Made by a program: the position numbers and the translations under genes. DNA of 64,000 nucleotides, taken from contig NW_003314309.1 in NCBI RefSeq assembly GCF_000143415.4, positions 489,459 to 553,458 of the forward strand. Reading direction: 5' to 3'. This DNA comes from Selaginella moellendorffii (Eukaryota; Streptophyta; Lycopodiopsida; Selaginellales; Selaginellaceae). How positions within the stretch are numbered: the first letter of the stretch is position 1; every line of letters starts with the position of its first letter. Below, piece by piece: positions 21,532 through 32,942 of the stretch. The notes under the pieces are model-generated. The model worked only from the letters and a program-made list of their open reading frames with translations, was not told the DNA's origin and ran no database searches.

Positions 21532-22559
21532 ATCTCACAGGACCGTTGAGCCGCAAGATTTTAGGATAAAAGGGTAATATTAAACCTAAATAAAGTTTTT
21601 GCATTATTCTAAACTTTCGTTTAAGCTTACTAATTAATATCAATCTTGGAATAAATTATAAATTCTGAATTCCTTTTACCCTTAAAAAAGTAATGTAAAA
21701 TTATACTATATACAAATTAGAAATTAAATTTTTATGTAAAATATAAAAATAAATGAAATTTATTTTTCTGTAAAATTTAGCTAAAATATTATTTCTTTAT
21801 CTACATATACATATCAAATAGGACATTTATTTTAACCATGTTAAAAAATTAATGTATAACAGTTTTTTAAAGCCAAATTTGTATGTAAAATATAATATTA
21901 AAATTTATAAATAAAATTTGCAAAAGAATTCTCAAAAATATTTAAATAATAAATAAAAATTATTAATTAATATATGTTGATTGAATTATTATACATAAAA
22001 AATGTTTTAAGTAGTCATTGTTAACATTCAAGTTTAATTGTGTAAAGGCACTAGCGTGCTAGCTCAACATTAAATATCAATTGCAAAGATATTGTAAATT
22101 CATGTTTAATTTATTACTTCTTTTTTTTTCTTAAGATGATCACAATTTTAGTACTATATTTTATCTCACTTTTAATCTCATAATGGTTTAACCTCTTTCA
22201 ATAAGTTTTTATTCACTTTTTTTTCTTCTACACTATTTCTTCCTTAATTTTTTTTCACTTTCTCCTCTTTGCCCTAATGTTGCAAACTTTGTTTTCTTCG
22301 AAGGAGGGAATAGAGGGGATAGATGGGAGTTCGGCCCTAATGATAGCATAAGGACGAATGAATACTGTAGTGAAGTGAGGATGAATGACATGGATTACGA
22401 AGTGAGGATGAGCATAATAAATTCGAATGAAATACTTAACCCTGAGTATAACAAATCTAAATGGAGAATTTTAGATTTTTTTTTCTTTCAATGAGGGGAT
22501 AAAAAGGATATAGAGGATAAATAGAGTGAGTTCAACCTCCCATGGTTTGAGTGTAGCCA
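21532..22559. other. AT-rich gene-free stretch
   Basis: Composition drops sharply to roughly three-quarters AT just beyond the patellin start codon. No coding signal seen on either strand. The near part must serve as patellin promoter. Confidence 0.5.
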
Positions 22560-25500
22560 CTCATGTGGATTAGAGCATTTTCTTGGACATCTTTGAATGC
22601 GCAATTAGATATACTGACAATTGTGATAATGTTTACCAACAATTGCATCGTCTTCGCTAAGGGCCATCTGAATCAGTGATGCAATTTAACATTTGTTTCT
22701 GGAGCTTTTTGCTTCGTGCGGAGCCAAATATGTCAAAGTGGATTAAGTTGGGAATGTTATGGCCAGCATTTTGTTAATATCTTGCGGGACTTGTGCATAC
22801 ATTTGTTCTAACTATCTTTGACAATGCTCTTCAACTAACATAACATTAGGAGACATTGCCTTTTTCACTTTTCATTGCACATCCTTCAACTCCACTTCCT
22901 ATAAGAGATAGTCTTGTTCCAATGGAGGTTGGTGTTACTATTGTTTGTGATAAGGACAAGGATGAGGACAAGGACATCGTCGTGGTTATGATGTCCATTG
23001 TTAGATATATCATGAGATTGGCCACATGTATCAGTATTATTGGTGTTTTCTGAATTGATATCTTGGTTGGAAGCTGTAAGCTCTTGAATTTGGACTTCTC
23101 GGGAGGTCATCCAACCCGGTATTATTCAAACCTAAAAACACTTAACCACAAATATCCTAAAACCCTTAACTGATTGGAAAAGGGGTGCACTCTTATTCAT
23201 AGGCCTTTTCCTTTTATATTTGAACTTATAAATCATCTTTTCAGTCATTCTCTTTGGTTGCTTACAGAGGCTTTGCCGTCAAGAACATCTTATGGGTGCT
23301 ACTAAAGTGGAAGCTCTTAACACAAAAATTCTTCTAGGAAATATGGAATCGCGTGAGTAGTGGAAGGGTTTTACATGAATAAGTTAGTAACCCCTCTATC
23401 CTTCTTTCATTTTCATACAAATTTTCATTTTCATACAGGGTTTCATTTGGCACCAGTTCATTTCATGTTTACTTTCCAAGCTCGTTTATATAGCAGAGGA
23501 TTTCCTTATTATTCTCTTCGTGTTAGTTAATACAAGCTCAAGTTATCTTCTAATGCTTAGCCTATTCCCATAAGTTGCCATTTACAATTATATTGTATGA
23601 TAGAGTTAATTTTCATTCTTTATAGCAATAGTTGTACACATGCATATGCACAGGATAAAGTGAACCTAGCTATGCATATGGGAGATCTCGAGTTTGATTT
23701 TCAATAATTGAAATTCAATGATTTGAATTTTAAATCAAACTTCAAATCAAATCAAATCAAATCAAACTTTTGACCTCATCCTTGGTATAGATTGGTTGCA
23801 ATGCAATTATGTTAAATGTGACTTTGAGGTTTTTCCTTTTTATCTCATACTTCTTTATATTTCTTCCATTCCTCTCACTTTTATTCCCCTTTATCTATTT
23901 ATTTTTACCTTTGCTTCCATCACTTTTGTCTCTCTATTACTTCTAATAGTGTTTCCATTTTACTCCACTATTTCCTCTTTAGATCCCTCCGATGGTTTTT
24001 ATATTGTTGTGGTGGATCAACTAAAAAAAATATGTATTGATTTCTTCAACTTTGACCTGTTATTTGGGGTTAAAATTGCAACACGTCATCATATTCCAAT
24101 TAAAGATGCTCCTCCAATCAAAGTTCATATTTAGTGTTAGTCATCGAAGGAGATCAAAAATTTACTCGTGAACATCAAAAAGATGTTAAATAGGGGTTTT
24201 ATTTTAAAGTCTCAGAATTGTTAAGCATATGAGCCTAATAGGAGTATATGTTTTTGCATTGACTATCATCTATTAAACAATGTGACTATTCTGGATATAT
24301 ACCTTCTTCCTTACACTATTACTTTCTTGGATTGTTTAGGGAGAAGTTGTTAGTTGCTTCTAGGTATTAACAAGTGCCAATAGTTAAGGAAAAAAACTTA
24401 TATTCTTAAAATATTCTCAAAATTGCATAAGTTCTTGGTGATGCCATTTAGTTTGAACAATGCTGCAATGACTTTTTAGCAGATGATAGACGAAGTTTTT
24501 ATGATGTGATTGTTGACTTCATTGATGATGTCTTGATCTATTTAGAAGAAACTAATTTCAAGCTGAAGCAATCAAAACGCATGTTTTAGTTCAAAAATAT
24601 AACTTATTTTGGCTATTATATTTTTCATAAAAAATTTGCAAGTTTATCTTGACAAACTTGTGGCTTTTCTAAAGTTCCTTATTCTAAAGTATGTGAATGA
24701 TGTGTAGTTCTTCTTATGTAAAGTGTAATATCTTAATCATTTCACTAATCATCTTTTTAATTATACCTAGCATTGTTGAAGTCATCAACATCATCTTTCA
24801 TTTTATCTGTGGATTGTGAGTGAGCATTTATGGATCTTAAAGAGCTGTTAATAACTCCTCAAATTTTAGCATGTACAACTAACAAATATGAACTATTCCA
24901 CAATAGAGAATGAGTATTTAGTAGCAATTTGGGATTGCAAAAAGTTTTATATATATTTATATGGTTTTTGGACATTATTAGAAGTTGATTATGTTGCGGT
25001 TACTTTGTTATTGAAATAAAAGAACTAAACTAATCATATTTATCAGTGAGCTTTAAAGCTTTAAATATATGATTTAAGGTTGTTCATTGCCCAAGGAGTT
25101 CTATAATTGGTATTAACACCTTCTTTCAAGCTCTTTGCCCTTTTTTCCTTTATTCTTTTATTCCTAATGAACCTGTTGTTTTGGCATTTATAAATTTTTT
25201 GGATAAAGTTTCCATGCTAGCGGCAATTATTGTATTTAATTTTTAATGTCTACAAAGTATGGAGTAAGATCTATCTTCTCTTGATAAGGTTCATAAGGCT
25301 CAAAAGGTTAACACGTGGATCTGAAGGCTTCATGAGGGCTTTAAAAATCTTGCATCACTTGTTGATGACTTGCCGTTTCAGCATTTACATTCTTAATATC
25401 ACCTTAAGAACAACTCTATTTATTTTATTAAGATTAATCTTGATGATCATTTATAGATTGTAATATCTTTGATTTTTTATTCCACATTTTCTTCATCATT

Positions 25501-26650
25501 ATCATAACTCTATTATTCTATATGGGCATATGGGAAATTAGTATATGACTGAGAAGTTACATAGGTTTTTCTATTGGTTAGAGATATGATGTGATGTTAT
25601 TTGGTATATGCATAGTTGTGTTTGGTGCTAAATTTGTAATACTCCCTTTATACTACAAAAGGATGGTTAAAGTTAATTGTAGTTTCCCATCTATTTAAGT
25701 TGATAGCATTTTATTTGATGGGGCCTTTTTCATAATCGACTATTGATAATAAGTACATCATTATTGCCTCTAATTGTTTGACTCATTGAGTGGATGTTGG
25801 TTTTTTTGTTAGTGCATTTACAATTGCTATTGAATACTTCCTCCTCAATTGAGTGGTGTTCCAGTATTCTTATCTAGAATGAATTTTTGTAGATAATAGT
25901 TTCATATTTATGGCTGAGGCATTTCACGTTTTAACATCTAAGTTAGGGATATACTATACTTTCATAAATACGTTTCATCCACAAATAGATGGTTTGGTGA
26001 AATGATTTATTCAAACATTGAAAGGGATTATTGTGAAATACGTGAATTTTTAACATTTGAATTAGGATGGTTATTTTTTATTTCTTCGGCATGCGTATAT
26101 CATAAGAGTACAAACTTGTATTGGTGCTTCACTATATAAACTCCTATATGGTCATGATTTAATATTGCTAATAGAGGTGAGTTTACCTTTATTATTGCTA
26201 TAAGCTATTAATACTAAGTCTTGGGATTAATATTTGACAAACATTCTTTCACTTGTCCAAGTGAAATTCATTGAACATCTAAGGCCACGTACAAGTAGGA
26301 CAAAAATAATGTTATAACTCCTATTATTTTCCACTTGTGGAATATAAAATAGATGAATTTATGTTAATCTATTTTACTAGGGGTTCCTTGCTCAATAGAA
26401 GGGACTATATCAAGTGTTGTGGCAAGTTAAACTATAAGTTTATAAGATTTGGCATAATATTTAACAATCCGATCCTCCAGAAATTGTGCATGTATAGCAA
26501 TTGAAACATTTTGTATAAAAGAATTAGAAACAATTAACACCACTTACAGATTCATTAGTGCCTCCTCTTGATGTTCTTCTAAATCTTGGCTTATCAATCA
26601 GAGAACTTTAATTGCTTTCCATCCTTTTAAGAGAAGGATGATATAAGGTC
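22560..26650 (+). mobile_element. decayed Ty3/gypsy retrotransposon (gag-pol relic)
   Basis: Pieces of a gypsy polyprotein can be read in order, with stops and frameshifts between them. A gag-like phrase QLHRLRQGPSESVMQF (allowing one changed codon) lies at about 22.64-22.69 kb. A protease-type DLILGIDWLQCNYV begins at 23772. The RT entry HHIPIKDAPPIK ends the frame at about 24.13 kb. RT motif FLVMPFSLNNAAMTF begins at 24432. The YxDD-equivalent DFIDDVLIYLEET begins at 24515. RNase H-like WxFMDLKELLITPQIL lies near 24.83 kb. Integrase-like AYIIRVQTCIGASLYKLLYG begins at 26093. The order protease-RT-RH-IN fits Ty3/gypsy. A purine-rich stretch near 26.63 kb may mark the 3' LTR start. No intact ORF remains. 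Confidence 0.75.
23742..23767 (+). repeat. short (AAATC)n microsatellite
   Basis: Four to five copies of a pentamer AAATC just before the protease-like segment of the gypsy relic. Confidence 0.7.
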
Positions 26651-27627
26651 AAGTGTATGGCTATAATATTGTATATTAATATTAGTGTAGTGAAATTTTG
26701 ATATCCGTTAGATTGGCTTTAATTTTCTTTTGTATATAAGTTAGGCTTTTTAGGTAATTAATATGCACATTTTTCTATTCTATTTCCATATTCTATACAC
26801 TTAGAAATTTAATTATATTTTGTTGTTTCTTGCTCATATTTCAAAATAATGTAATATTATTTATAAGCTAGATAATATATAGACCACCTAATTATTTATT
26901 ATCTATTTGATATCAAATATTAAAACCATTCAAGATTTTATAAATAGCTCTAACTTAAACATTAATTAACATTTGCTGCTCTTTAGAAGAGATTTTGGTG
27001 CTTAAGCAAACCTATAGGGGACTAAGATGGTAGTGGATATACCTAGAATATTCTTGGATATTCTAGGATATTCTACCATTTAACGCTTGTTATTCATTTA
27101 GATTAATCTTATATTTATAATTTATAAACATTTTTATAGTTTATAAACTTTTTTAAACACTTCTAGTATATTCATTTTTATTCTACCATGTATGTAATAA
27201 CATTAATCTTGTGTTTATAAATTACAAACATGCTTATAATTATAAATTTTTATTTGATTGATTGGATTAATAAGTAAGAATAACACTATTATTAAGCAAA
27301 CCAAGCATTGTTACATGCAATGCATAGCAAATTATTTCTTAAGTGTTCAAAAAGCTAATAATTATAAATTATCTTCATTTTTATCTTGCTAATATAAAAA
27401 GTATTTAATATATTTTTTCTTAAAATTTTTGCAATTTTGATAAAATATAGTGTAGAGTTTTTAATCTCAAGCACTCACAATAGAATATTATTATACTCCA
27501 TAAAATGATCAGAACTAATCAATTCAAAAGCTTTTTTAGCTCCAAAATATTATTGTATAAATAATGAGAAAAATGTAATTATCACTTTTAAAATACTTTA
27601 TTAATGTTACCATTTGTTAATTTATTT
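26651..27627. other. AT-rich stretch, possible 3' LTR remains
   Basis: The part just after 26650 resembles the LTR side of the gypsy relic. A short motif built from GATATTCT recurs at about 27.04-27.08 kb. No gene seen. The F-box gene's stop codon lies right at its edge, so the 3' UTR is AT-rich. Confidence 0.35.
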
Positions 27628-28950
27628 TCACTTTTTAGTAAGAACAATCTTGCAGGCTGATGGAAAACCACCTGCTTCTATGCCTTCCCGTGTCACCTGA
27701 AAGCATTGCTCTAGCTCCAAGAGTTCCAGCCTTGGGCAACACTCTGCAATCTTTACAATCCCTGCGTTGGAGATGTTTGGACAGTGATTGAGCCTCAGCT
27801 CTCTCAAAAACCCAGGATTCCGGAGGGCGTCCAGCGACAAATCCGTGATCTTGGCGCAGCTCTGAGCGTCCAGCCTCTCCAGGACGTCACAGCCGGAGAA
27901 GATCGCTACGAGCGATTCGTCGGTCACCTCGGAGCACCAGTCGAGTTGCAAGTGTTTCAGAACCTGTCCCCGTTCCTTCGCCACCACCTGGATGGAGGCG
28001 TCGGTGAGATTTCTACAGCCCCCCAGAAGCAAACTCTCGAGGCTCCAACACTGTCGGGCGAGCGAGGCGATGGATTCGTCCGTGAGCTTCGAGCAGTCGA
28101 GGAGGTTGATGCCTTTCAAAGCCGGACAGGACCCTGCGAGGCTCGCCACTCCACTGTCTCCAACTTTCACGCATTTGCCAAGGTCAAGTAGCTGGAGCTT
28201 GCAGCAGCCGCGGGCGAGCGCTCGCAAGCCTCGGTCTGTGACACCAATGCAGCCACTCACGTCGAGCACCTCCAGCTCTTTGCAGTTCCTTGACAGAGCT
28301 TCCATGGCCCTGTCCGAAACTAGCTTGCATCTGCCAACTCGAAGGCTTATCAGTCTCGAGCAAGAATTTGCGAGCACCTCGATCGCTCTATCGGTGACTT
28401 TCCTGCAGCCGGACAAGACCACGCACCGCAATCCTGGAATTCCTTTGCCCAAAACTCCAACTCCCACATCAGTGATTCCTATCCAAGAACAAACCAACGA
28501 AGAACTGTAAGAGCAACACTCCAGAAAATAAAAAAGGACAGCAAAGAAACCTTTGCATTCTTGTAAGTTGATGCGCTCCAAGTTGTCGAAGTTCTTGGCT
28601 ATGGTCTCCAGATCCGCGTCGATGACTCCAGGAAAGAAAGATCTAGAGGTACTCTGCGCGAAGTCGAGCTCTATCAAGTTCGTGAAGCGAGCAGCGATTT
28701 TTTGTAGCATGAGTGGCCCGGCTCGTGCTGCGAGGCGCCGTCTCTCCGTGCTTTGGACCATCAGCCAGCGCTTGCAAACAAGGCTATAGTTATCCCTCTC
28801 ACCCTGCGTGTCGAGCTTGGAAAGGATCGCTCGCAAGCTATCATCCGTGAGGATCGAATTGATGCAAGCGTTGTCACCAGTCTTGCACGAAACCTTTGCA
28901 GCAGCGTCTGGCTGGGTCGGCTCCAGCTCGTAGTCCCGATCGAAAGCCAT
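27628..28950 (-). CDS. F-box / leucine-rich repeat protein (At5g23340-like)
   Basis: Two coding exons, 28950-28551 and 28478-27628, give 416 residues. The 72-nt intron happens to be open, so an unspliced frame would add residues after ECKG; removing it restores ECKGITDVGVGVLG. An F-box-like region (about 30-75, ILTDDSLRAILSKL...SLVCKRWL) is followed by RAGPLMLQKIAARFT and about eleven Cys-containing LRRs of the form L-x-x-C-x-x-(I/V)-T-D-x-G. This matches the F-box/RNI protein At5g23340. Such proteins usually act as substrate receptors of SCF ubiquitin ligases; the target is unknown. An acceptor (TTGCAG) lies two bases before the ATG, so a 5' UTR intron (28953-29150) is likely. Confidence 0.88.
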   Translation of the reverse strand: MAFDRDYELEPTQPDAAAKVSCKTGDNACINSILTDDSLRAILSKLDTQGERDNYSLVCKRWLMVQSTERRRLAARAGPLMLQKIAARFTNLIELDFAQSTSRSFFPGVIDADLETIAKNFDNLERINLQECKGFFAVLFYFLECCSYSSSLVCSWIGITDVGVGVLGKGIPGLRCVVLSGCRKVTDRAIEVLANSCSRLISLRVGRCKLVSDRAMEALSRNCKELEVLDVSGCIGVTDRGLRALARGCCKLQLLDLGKCVKVGDSGVASLAGSCPALKGINLLDCSKLTDESIASLARQCWSLESLLLGGCRNLTDASIQVVAKERGQVLKHLQLDWCSEVTDESLVAIFSGCDVLERLDAQSCAKITDLSLDALRNPGFLRELRLNHCPNISNAGIVKIAECCPRLELLELEQCFQVTREGIEAGGFPSACKIVLTKK

Positions 28951-29168
28951 GCCTGCAAAACAAGCAAGGCGATGAGCAGGAGGTAATTCTCGATCGAGCG
29001 AAATTTCGAGCGACACTGATGAAATTTCGCGTTTATCGTGCGCGAGATCGAGAATGCGGGCAAGAAAAGAGCCTGGATTGCATGAACGCACCTCGCCGCC
29101 GTGCCAAGCCGCCCTCGCTCGTTGGAGCCCTAAATTTTGGGCTTGCTTACCTAGAATCCTAGAAAGCA

Positions 29169-30338
29169 ATGGCGGGTGTCTTGGCTCGGCGCAAGCGGCC
29201 GCTTCTCGCGATTCCTCTACAGATTTCGCGATTTCGAGCGCTGTGCGAGAATGCAGGTAGCCGAGCTGGCGTTTCGCTCATCCAAGGAGCATCCCGGGGG
29301 TTGGGGCTGGAATTCGTGTGCGATATTCTCATTTTCTTTGTGTTCCTGTCTTGGTTCTCGATGTTCTTGAATCTTTCGCTATCGATCGTGTGATAATCTT
29401 CGTCTTTGTCCAGGTGAGGCAGTTGCTGGAGAGGAATGCCAAGGATTTCGTGGTTGCTACTTGCCGAAATCCTGTAAAGGCCGAGAATTTGGCAGCTCTC
29501 AAAGAGAAGTATCCTGATCGACTTCAAGTTTTAGGCCTGGATGTCACGGACGAAGACACGATCAAAGTAAACTTCCTGGATTTCTTTCTTGTTCATCGTT
29601 TCCAAGTGGCTGCGTGAAACTAGGAAGCAGCTAACCAAGTATCAAAGTTTCATGGGCCATTGGAGCTACTTGTCAACACCGCGGGAATCCTTCACGTCGA
29701 AAATCTCGTCACACCGGGTACTCTTTTCTCTTTTCCATGCCCGAGTTTCTAGCTTCTGGTTTTAGAGACATCGCTGAGCAAACTGGAGAAGGATGCGCTA
29801 CTTCTCACTTTCCAGATCAATGCCGCTGGTCCAGCACTTGTCATGAAGGTTCTCCATCTTCTTCCTTCGAATTCTCGTCGTGACTTTGTGCCGTTTCGAT
29901 TTATTCCAGCATATGTCACCGCTACTCAAATCCGGAGGAAGCCGAGAAGTTCCAGTGATCGCCAACTTGAGCGCCCGAGTTGGATCGATCGGGGACAACA
30001 AGCTGGGAGGCTGGCTGTCATATCGAGCGTCCAAAACGGCACTGAATCAGTGTAAGTTCTCGCTCCATTCCTCTAGAATTCGAGCTCACAAGCTCTCTCC
30101 AGTGACGAAAACCATATCGATCGAGCTAGCTCGGAGGAGACATCCCGTTGCCTGCGTGCTGCTCCATCCCGGAACCGTGGACACCGATCTCTCCAAGCCA
30201 TACCAGCGCAACGTCGCCAAAGAGAAGCTCTTCACGAAAGAATTCTCCGTGAGCAAGCTCCTGGCGATCATAGACCGCGTTGGGATGAAAGACACTGGCA
30301 AATTCTTCGCGTGGGATGGGCAAGAGATAGCGTGGTAG
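29169..30338 (+). CDS. short-chain dehydrogenase/reductase, C-factor-like
   Basis: Six exons give 284 residues: 29169-29315, 29414-29566, 29624-29717, 29766-29848, 29910-30051, 30103-30338. Classical SDR motifs are present: the cofactor loop GASRGLG (40-46), NTAG (118-121), Ser180 in NLSAR, and Tyr197 and Lys201 in SYRASK, followed by HPGTVDTDLSKPY. The closest type is the small NADPH-dependent C-factor (CsgA-like) SDR group. The substrate cannot be told from sequence. The first 35 residues are basic and hydrophobic with few acidic residues and could target an organelle. Its ATG is only 219 bp from the F-box start on the other strand, so the two genes share a promoter region. Confidence 0.9.
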
Positions 30339-30796
30339 CCGCCGGGGAGGGATATTCAGCGTGAATCTTTTGAATCTCTCAGACACCGTGCCACGTGGCA
30401 ACCGCGCGTTCGCTGCCGGGGACCACGCGGCAGACGCCCATTGGCAGGCGACGTGGCCACGTAAGATCAGTGTACCCTAAATTTTAGCGTTTTTACTGCA
30501 GAAGTAGCCCAGGATGGAAGTCGCTGGCGATGGCGCTAGATCGCTCGGGTTGGAGCTCGGCGGCGCTGGATTTTGCGACGGCAGCGCGGCTCGATGCTTA
30601 AGCGCGGAGTAGTCTGGTTGTTGAATCGGGTGTGCTAGCTCCAGGGATTTTCAAGGAGGAAGGTGAGATTAGGTGGACGCCGCTGCGATTGTCACTGGAT
30701 AGATCGTCGCTGCGAGAGGCCGGGCAGATTTAGGTCTGGTTTTAGGGAAGCGCGAGGGAATAATCCTTCGATCGAGAGGGGGAGCCACAGGAAGGG
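30339..30796 (+). promoter_or_regulatory. HRD1 promoter with two ACGT-core palindromes and a CCAAT box
   Basis: TGCCACGTGGCA (30389-30400) and ACGTGGCCACGT (30451-30462) are perfect 12-bp palindromes with bZIP/bHLH cores. An inverted CCAAT box lies between them (ATTGG, 30440-30444), and a further CCACG lies near 30423. CCAAT plus CCACG are the two halves of ER-stress elements, although spacing and order differ from the standard CCAAT-N9-CCACG. The rest up to the ATG is GC-rich leader. Confidence 0.45.
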
Positions 30797-32863
30797 ATGG
30801 TGAAGCTTGGAACGTATGCGGCCGCGAGTGTGATTGGCGCCGTGGCTGTGGTCTACCATGCCTTCTACAGCAGGGAGCAATTCTACCCGGCCATGGTTTA
30901 CCTCAGCACCTCCAAGATCAGCGTTTTACTGCTCCTCAACTTCGCCTTTGTGGTGCTCTACGCGGTGTGGCAGCTGATCAAGATGATCTTCCTGGGGTCG
31001 CTGCGCGAGGCCGAGGTGGAGCGGCTCAACGAGCAGCTGTGGAGGGAGCTCATGGAGGTTTTGTTCGCCATGACCATCTTCCGGGAGGAGTTTAACGTGT
31101 CCTTCATCGCCATGGTGACAGTGCTCCTGTTTGTCAAGGCCTTCCACTGGCTGGCGCAGAAGAGGGTGGAGTATATCGAGATCACGCCTACTGTCTCTCG
31201 CCTCTCCCACGCCAGGATCGCGTCCTTCATGGCGTTCCTCTTGGTTCTCGACTCAATCTTCGTGCATTCGTCCGTGTCGTATCTCCTCCGAACGAAGCAG
31301 GCATCGGTGTCGCTCTTTTTCGCTTTCGAGTGAGTTCTCCTTGTCGCCTCGAGTTGTAGACGCTCTATAAAGTTCTTTGGTTTTGTAGGTACGTGATCTT
31401 GGCAACTTCGGTCGTCTCTATGTTTCTAAAGTACTCGCTGTATATGGGTGACATGTGGATGGACGGCCAGTGGGACAATAAGGCCGTGTATATCTTTTAC
31501 TTGGAGCTCGTTCGTGATCTGCTCCACCTCTCGCTTTATCTCTTCTTTTTCCTGGTTATCTTCATGTACGTTCAAGCTTTTCAAATCCTTTTTTTTGTCT
31601 AATGTTTGCGTTTTTGGCTTGCAGAAACTATGGTCTGCCCCTGCATCTGGTTCGTGAACTCTACGAGATCTTTAGAAACTTCAAAGCCAGGGTGACCGAC
31701 TTTATACGGTATAGAAAAGTGACATCCAACATGAACGAGCGGTTTCCGGATGCCACTGCAGAAGAGCTGGGACGGTCTGTATTTGTGCTCTTCTTTGCAT
31801 TTTCTTTTATCTGAGATACGGTTTTTCTTATCGCAGTAGCGATGCGACGTGCATTATTTGTCGCGAAGAGATGAGCACAGCAAAGAAACTCCCTTGCGGC
31901 CATCTTTTCCATGTCCACTGCCTGCGTTCGTGGCTAGAGAGGCAGCAGACTTGTCCGACTTGCAGATCTCCAGTCATAGCAGCAGAGGGAGGACCGCAGG
32001 CTGCATCACAAAGGCAGCAACAGCAAGGCCAGGCACCCGAAGGTATGTGGCATTAGCAGCTCCTCAAGTGCCAGCTTATTTTACCTTCGCTTTTTCAGGA
32101 CAAGCTACCCCCGCCAACGCCGCGGAAGGCAACGTATCACCGGAGGCTGACCAAGCAAGAGCAAGGATGCAAGCTGCGGCAGCCGCGGCCGCGCAATATG
32201 GCTCGTCTTTTGTTTATCCTGCAACTGGAGCCTCTGGAACAATGAGCTGGTACTTTTTTTTTCTTCTCGTTCTCACTCTTTTTTTCTGACTTGGTTAACC
32301 AGGTATCCTATGTACCTTCCTCTAGTTCCGCAGAACCAGCAACCTCTTAAAGACGAAGCGGCATCGCCACAAGTCGAGAAGAAAGCTACCGCCGACACAG
32401 GCGGCAGCTCTAACTCCCCTGGGCAGCTCCACGCTCGACATAACTCCCCTGGGCAGCCGTCGGTGACTTTAGGTGACCGCGTCTTCTTTCTGCCAATACT
32501 ACCAGGGCCTTCTTGGCCCTCACAGTCCAAGTCTGGAGAAAGGTCTGCCGCAACTAGCAGCAGTCCCCAGCAACAGCAGCAGAGTAACGTCCAACACAAG
32601 TACCTCCAGAGCACGATCGAGGTAAGTCACCTCTTTTGCTTTTCTATGTTCTCGTTCTTTTGGTCTTGTTTTAACTCATGGAATCTCTTGTCTAGCTTCT
32701 CCGGCAACAGCTCAACGTAGCACTGGAGCTGCAAAAGAGTATGGGCGACGCGTCGTCTCAAGAGGAGGAGCAGCATCTAGGAGATAGCGACGAGGCCTTC
32801 CGGGATAGGAAAGGAAAGGCCCGTGTCGACGATGAAGGCTCGACTTCGCTCGAAAAGCAGTGA
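30797..32863 (+). CDS. HRD1: HRD1-type ER membrane RING E3 ubiquitin ligase
   Basis: Seven exons give 567 residues: 30797-31329, 31389-31565, 31625-31774, 31837-32042, 32099-32249, 32303-32621, 32696-32863. The N-terminal half is polytopic with the HRD1 signature (YHAFYSREQFYPAMVYLSTS, NFAFVVLYAVWQL, MGDMWMDGQWDNKAVYIFYLEL). The RING-H2 domain is C292-IIC...CGHLFHVHCLRSWL...CPTC, a C3H2C3 pattern ending near residue 330. A disordered tail rich in Gln, Ala and Pro follows. HRD1/synoviolin ubiquitinates misfolded ER proteins for extraction by CDC48/p97 and proteasomal decay. Within exon 6 a 17-bp direct repeat gives two NSPGQ motifs. Its stop codon lies 79 bp from that of the convergent UBX gene. 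Confidence 0.94.
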
Positions 32864-32942
32864 ATCCAGGCAAGAATTTATTGTTTTTGTTCTTCCTTAT
32901 CGACGACTCCTACAATAAGAGAGAGGTACATACATAATTTAC

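Noticed and set aside
23796-24134. 112-codon hydrophobic ORF as a separate gene
   Set aside because: It begins with the end of a gypsy protease (DWLQCNYV) and ends with the RT entry (HHIPIKDAPPIK), so it is part of the retroelement relic.
28501-28550. Reading the F-box gene as one unspliced exon
   Set aside because: The insert FFAVLFYFLECCSYSSSLVC has no LRR character and is bounded by GT and AG; splicing restores the repeat pattern.
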